64,000 bases of DNA from contig JAKACV010000001.1 in assembly GCA_021821085.1 (NCBI GenBank), forward strand, positions 56,977-120,976. The letters are read 5' to 3'. Below the pieces are notes generated by a model. The model ran no database searches. It saw only the letters and a program-made list of their open reading frames with translations, and was not told the origin of the DNA. The stretch is from Bacillota bacterium. Its GTDB lineage: Bacteria > Bacillota > Bacilli > Alicyclobacillales > SLC66. The position numbers and the translations under genes are program-made. Positions 61,520 through 64,000 of this stretch are shown one piece after another (the first letter of the stretch is position 1; each line of letters opens with the position of its first letter).

Positions 61520-62032
61520 TTAGACGCGTGTCAATCCAGTTTCTACACTAACCATTCTCTCAATCGTATTTTTAACCGGGGAGAGTTTAACCACCTGAGA
61601 AATAATACTCTGAATTTGTTCTTCGTCCGCTGGACTATCCACCTTGAAGTTTACCGATATGTGATCGAATCCAGAGTTGCCCTCTTTCAAACCTAAGAAC
61701 ACTTGCAAATCAATATCACCCGAAACCTTTGTCTCCAAAGAATGAACCTTAACTCCCATAAAACTTGCTGTTGCAATAAACCCAATGGACATACAAGACC
61801 CTAACGCACCTAACAGAAGTTCTACTGGATTAGGTCCGCTATTTGCCCCTGCAAGCCACAACGGTTCATCGACAGAAATCGTTTCATGATCACGGATACC
61901 CACCTCCACATGAAAGCCACTTTGCCAAACCACCGTCGAGGACCAAGAAGAGTTCGCTTCATCAGGATGCACCTTGTAACGATTAACCAAATTCTCAATG
62001 ATCGTTGTATCAAGCCCATTTAATTGATCCAT
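61520..62032 (-). CDS. OsmC family protein, resolving cysteine missing
   Basis: 170 residues. The OsmC fold is visible in GLQGQIADLIQ-free reading: WLAGANSGPNPVELLLGALGSCMSIGF with the first conserved Cys, then DHISVNFKVDSP and VVKLSPVKNTIERM. In hydroperoxide-reducing OsmC/Ohr the last segment carries a second Cys (C-P-V), here Ser. So peroxidase activity by the usual mechanism is doubtful. AAGGAG at 8 bases before the ATG at 62032. It is downstream of the thioredoxin gene by 24 bases. Confidence 0.85.
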   Translation of the reverse strand: MDQLNGLDTTIIENLVNRYKVHPDEANSSWSSTVVWQSGFHVEVGIRDHETISVDEPLWLAGANSGPNPVELLLGALGSCMSIGFIATASFMGVKVHSLETKVSGDIDLQVFLGLKEGNSGFDHISVNFKVDSPADEEQIQSIISQVVKLSPVKNTIERMVSVETGLTRV

Positions 62033-62056
62033 ATTGTCCACTCCTTGTAGTTTTCA

Positions 62057-62380
62057 TTAGTTCAATAAATCAGCAATGCGTGCCAATAATTGATCCTTCG
62101 GCATATACCCTACGATTTGGCGTACGGATTTACCCTGTTTAAATACCAACAGAGTCGGAATGCTCATGATGCCAAACTGTCGCGATGTCTGTGGATTCTC
62201 ATCTACATTGAGCTTGCCCACTTTCAGTTTTTCTCCCAGATCTAGTCCAAGTTCATCGACAATCGGGGATAACAACCTGCACGGACCACACCAGGCTGCC
62301 CAGAAATCAATCAACACAGGAGTGTCAGATAGAATAAACGAGGAAAAATTTTGATCGGTCACTTCTTGCACTGCCACCAT
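62057..62380 (-). CDS. Thioredoxin
   Basis: 107 residues of classic thioredoxin: FWAAWCGPCRLLSPIVDEL with the active-site pair near residue 31-34, KLNVDENPQTSRQFGIMSIPTLLVF with the cis-proline. It reduces disulfides in the cytoplasm. GGAGG lies 5 bases before the ATG at 62380. It is placed directly upstream of OsmC and near a TrxR-like flavoprotein, so a local thiol-redox group is likely. Confidence 0.92.
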   Translation of the reverse strand: MVAVQEVTDQNFSSFILSDTPVLIDFWAAWCGPCRLLSPIVDELGLDLGEKLKVGKLNVDENPQTSRQFGIMSIPTLLVFKQGKSVRQIVGYMPKDQLLARIADLLN

Positions 62381-62627
62381 GCCCACCTCCAAAAGAGCTA
62401 TTGCGCCTTAAGAGAATCAGTCTATCAAAGTCAACTTGACTTACCTCGTCGACGTAGATCTACAATACCCCAGAATTGAAATCAATGATGTAAGCCTCCT
62501 TACTTACGAGTACTCATCGTTGCAAATGAATAAATTCGAATACTTTCGTAATCTTGACTTCTTTATATCTAACAATTATGCTTTTTTAGTATCAATTACG
62601 GATTACATTATGAGGGGAGTAATCAAT

Positions 62628-63095
62628 ATGAAACAGGTAGATTCACTTTTGCAAGCTTGGCTGAGGCATCGAGATGCCTTGGTTGCCCTTGTTGATGTTA
62701 CACCGGAAGGTAATCAGAACTTCACTCCATGGGAAGGTGCATGGACATATGCACTACTAACCTTACATATCGTCGGGATGGGAGAGTGGTTTATGCAAGC
62801 TGTTGCATCTGGAGAAATGGCTAACCCTGAACCCCCCGTTCAAGTTACGAGCATGCAACAATTGAAAGAAATAGTACATGAAGTAACGAAGCGTACCACG
62901 GATACTTTCAAAGCTCTGCCGGATGAACAATTATCTGCTGAAATAAACTCAAGTAAAATTTTCGGAGCAAACTTAACGGGTGCGCAGATCATCGAAGCGA
63001 TGTTTGAACACGAAATTCATCACAAAGGTCAGTTATTTGTCTATGCACGCATGTGTGGCGTAGAAAATCCACCATTCTTCTTTAATCGCGGATAA
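62628..63095 (+). CDS. DinB family protein
   Basis: 155 residues, four-helix DinB/YfiT-like fold. Metal histidines are plausible in LTLHIVGMGEW and EHEIHHKGQLFVYARMCG. Related proteins include bacillithiol-dependent and maleylpyruvate transferases. The substrate is unknown. GGGGAG lies 8 bases before the ATG at 62628; the frame upstream to 62436 has no ribosome-binding site. The gap from 62393 holds only the divergent control regions. Confidence 0.82.
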   Translation: MKQVDSLLQAWLRHRDALVALVDVTPEGNQNFTPWEGAWTYALLTLHIVGMGEWFMQAVASGEMANPEPPVQVTSMQQLKEIVHEVTKRTTDTFKALPDEQLSAEINSSKIFGANLTGAQIIEAMFEHEIHHKGQLFVYARMCGVENPPFFFNRG

Positions 63096-63130
63096 TTAAG
63101 AGAGAATTTTTTAATCTCTAAACGCGTCAC

Positions 63131-63294
63131 TTATAGAGGTTGTTCAAAAAGGGTCGAGAACTCTGCGGCGCGGACTTTGGCTTGTGCTGGACATGCGTGC
63201 TCATGTACCACCTATCGTACTCCGCGCGCATGTCCAGACTTCACCAAACCCCTGCTTGCATCTTACCTCAACCCTTTTTGAACAGGATCTTATA
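63131..63294. mobile_element. MITE-like repeat, copy 3 (with target duplication)
   Basis: The 154-bp element at 63136-63289 is the same family, three bases shorter than the others. It is flanked by TTATA (63131-63135 and 63290-63294). Same orientation as copy 2. Confidence 0.85.
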
Positions 63295-63336
63295 TTATTG
63301 GTCATAGGTGGCGCTTTATCACAATGGGGTGATTAT

Positions 63337-63993
63337 GTGAACCTTTCTGTCGTTAAGTCCTTTTCTGCGATATCAGAGCAGGATTTAATGCACTTGCAGT
63401 CAAATTGGAGTGTTAGACCCTTTCTAAAGGATAGCTTTGTGTATTATGAAGGAACTCTGATTACTGAGATCTTTGTCGTACTAAGAGGTCAGTTTATTGC
63501 TTATCGTTTAACGACCGAAGGAAAATCATGTACAGTCAGAACCTTATTTGAGAGTGAATTTATCGGTGAAGAAGATCTGCTGTATGGAACTAGGACGGAG
63601 GGTTACGTTCAGAGCGTAGTAGACTCCGAATGTCTCGTGATTCCAAAAAATGAATATGAAAATTTAATTTTACATTATCCGATGTTTGCGAGAAGCCGTT
63701 TAGGAGATTTAAGTAATCGTCTAAAAAGCACTGAGCGTATGATGCAGGAAATTGCCTATAGCACAGTAAAACAACGCCTCATATTAATTTTAACGAAAAT
63801 AGGTTGCGAAATCGGACAAAATAACTCTGATGAGGTGGAGTTTATTTTAGATTGGAGTCACCAAGAATTGGCATCTATGATTGGTTCGACTAGAGAAACA
63901 GTCACAAGCACACTTTCTGTGCTGCAAAAAGAAGGAATCGTGAAGATCGAGGGAAAAAAGCTCATTATCAATAAGAGTGTTATGCAGAATTAA
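63337..63993 (+). CDS. Crp/Fnr family transcriptional regulator
   Basis: 218 residues: a cyclic-nucleotide-binding-like domain (FYYEGTLITEIFVVLRGQFIAYR, then a LFESEFIGEEDLLYG cradle), a dimer helix, and a winged helix (DWSHQELASMIGSTRETVTSTLSVLQKEGIV). No N-terminal cysteine set for an Fe-S cluster is seen, so it is not a classic Fnr. The GTG at 63337 with GGGGTG upstream is chosen; the frame goes back into the MITE copy and codes its sequence. Ligand and targets unknown. The MITE ends 48 bases upstream. Confidence 0.88.
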   Translation: MNLSVVKSFSAISEQDLMHLQSNWSVRPFLKDSFVYYEGTLITEIFVVLRGQFIAYRLTTEGKSCTVRTLFESEFIGEEDLLYGTRTEGYVQSVVDSECLVIPKNEYENLILHYPMFARSRLGDLSNRLKSTERMMQEIAYSTVKQRLILILTKIGCEIGQNNSDEVEFILDWSHQELASMIGSTRETVTSTLSVLQKEGIVKIEGKKLIINKSVMQN

Positions 63994-64000
63994 CCCTTAA

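Noticed and set aside
62436..62627. Extended N-terminus for the DinB protein
   Set aside because: No ribosome-binding site; the DinB fold begins at 62628 where GGGGAG is well placed.
1..64000. CRISPR arrays, rRNA and tRNA genes
   Set aside because: No regularly spaced repeats and no tRNA or rRNA signature seen on either strand.

Overview
The window looks like a chromosome segment of an endospore-forming member of the Bacillota. The spore genes are spoVR, prkA, yhbH, two GerA-type germination loci, a CotS-like coat protein, rsfA, ytvI and two class B penicillin-binding proteins. Shine-Dalgarno sequences are strong (GGAGG/GGGGG), GTG and TTG starts are common, and base composition is medium. 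The gene set resembles Alicyclobacillaceae, but that placement is an inference from gene content, not from a marker gene.

Layout. 1-6000: the 5' part of aspartokinase, then a leftward set with PspA, two proteins built from tandem YbjQ domains, a TPR protein and a di-iron ferritin-like protein. 6000-12000: DUF3243, a UPF0173 hydrolase, YheA, a transketolase-transaldolase operon and an NCS1 permease. 12400-26500: the prkA-yhbH-spoVR sporulation operon, interrupted. 26700-33800: regulators (TetR, IclR), TrmL, an amidase, a CotS-like protein, QueG, RNase HI and a polysaccharide deacetylase. 33800-41000: a GerA/GerB germination operon with a small membrane protein, then nth, yunD, an HD protein, yktB and a receiver-like protein. 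41200-50900: Dabb and HAD proteins, RsfA, DUF402, YtvI, a decayed two-component gene, a GntR regulator, a BI-1 protein, a HesB-like probable selenoprotein, MutY, small proteins and an M29 aminopeptidase. 51000-58900: a GntR regulator with a DHA2 efflux pump, an MscS channel, a phospholipase D-type synthase, class I fumarase and a second GerA-type protein. 59100-64000: a GC-rich MFS/flavoprotein pair, OsmC, thioredoxin, DinB and a Crp/Fnr regulator.

Main discovery. yhbH is split. Its first 339 codons lie at 24459-23443. Its last 49 codons lie about 8.9 kb away, directly upstream of and overlapping spoVR (14576-14427). Both junctions carry the same 10-bp sequence (TGTATTGATT on the + strand, at 14576-14585 and 23442-23451) in the same orientation and the same codon phase. 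Recombination between them would restore an uninterrupted 388-codon yhbH and a continuous prkA-yhbH-spoVR operon, and would release an 8866-bp circle. A SprA-like large serine recombinase lies just inside one junction. This has the architecture of a sporulation-gene intervening element (compare skin in sigK and SP-beta in spsM), but its cargo is two class B PBPs, a FolC-like Mur ligase and an MFS transporter rather than phage genes.

Other points. A HesB/IscA-like reading frame (47999-47694) is broken only by a UGA at the conserved Cys position, followed by a plausible bacterial SECIS hairpin. A ~157-bp MITE-like repeat occurs three times, with inverted ends and AT-rich 5-6 bp target duplications, plus one solo end. 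The response regulator/kinase gene at 44987-45791 is clearly decayed.
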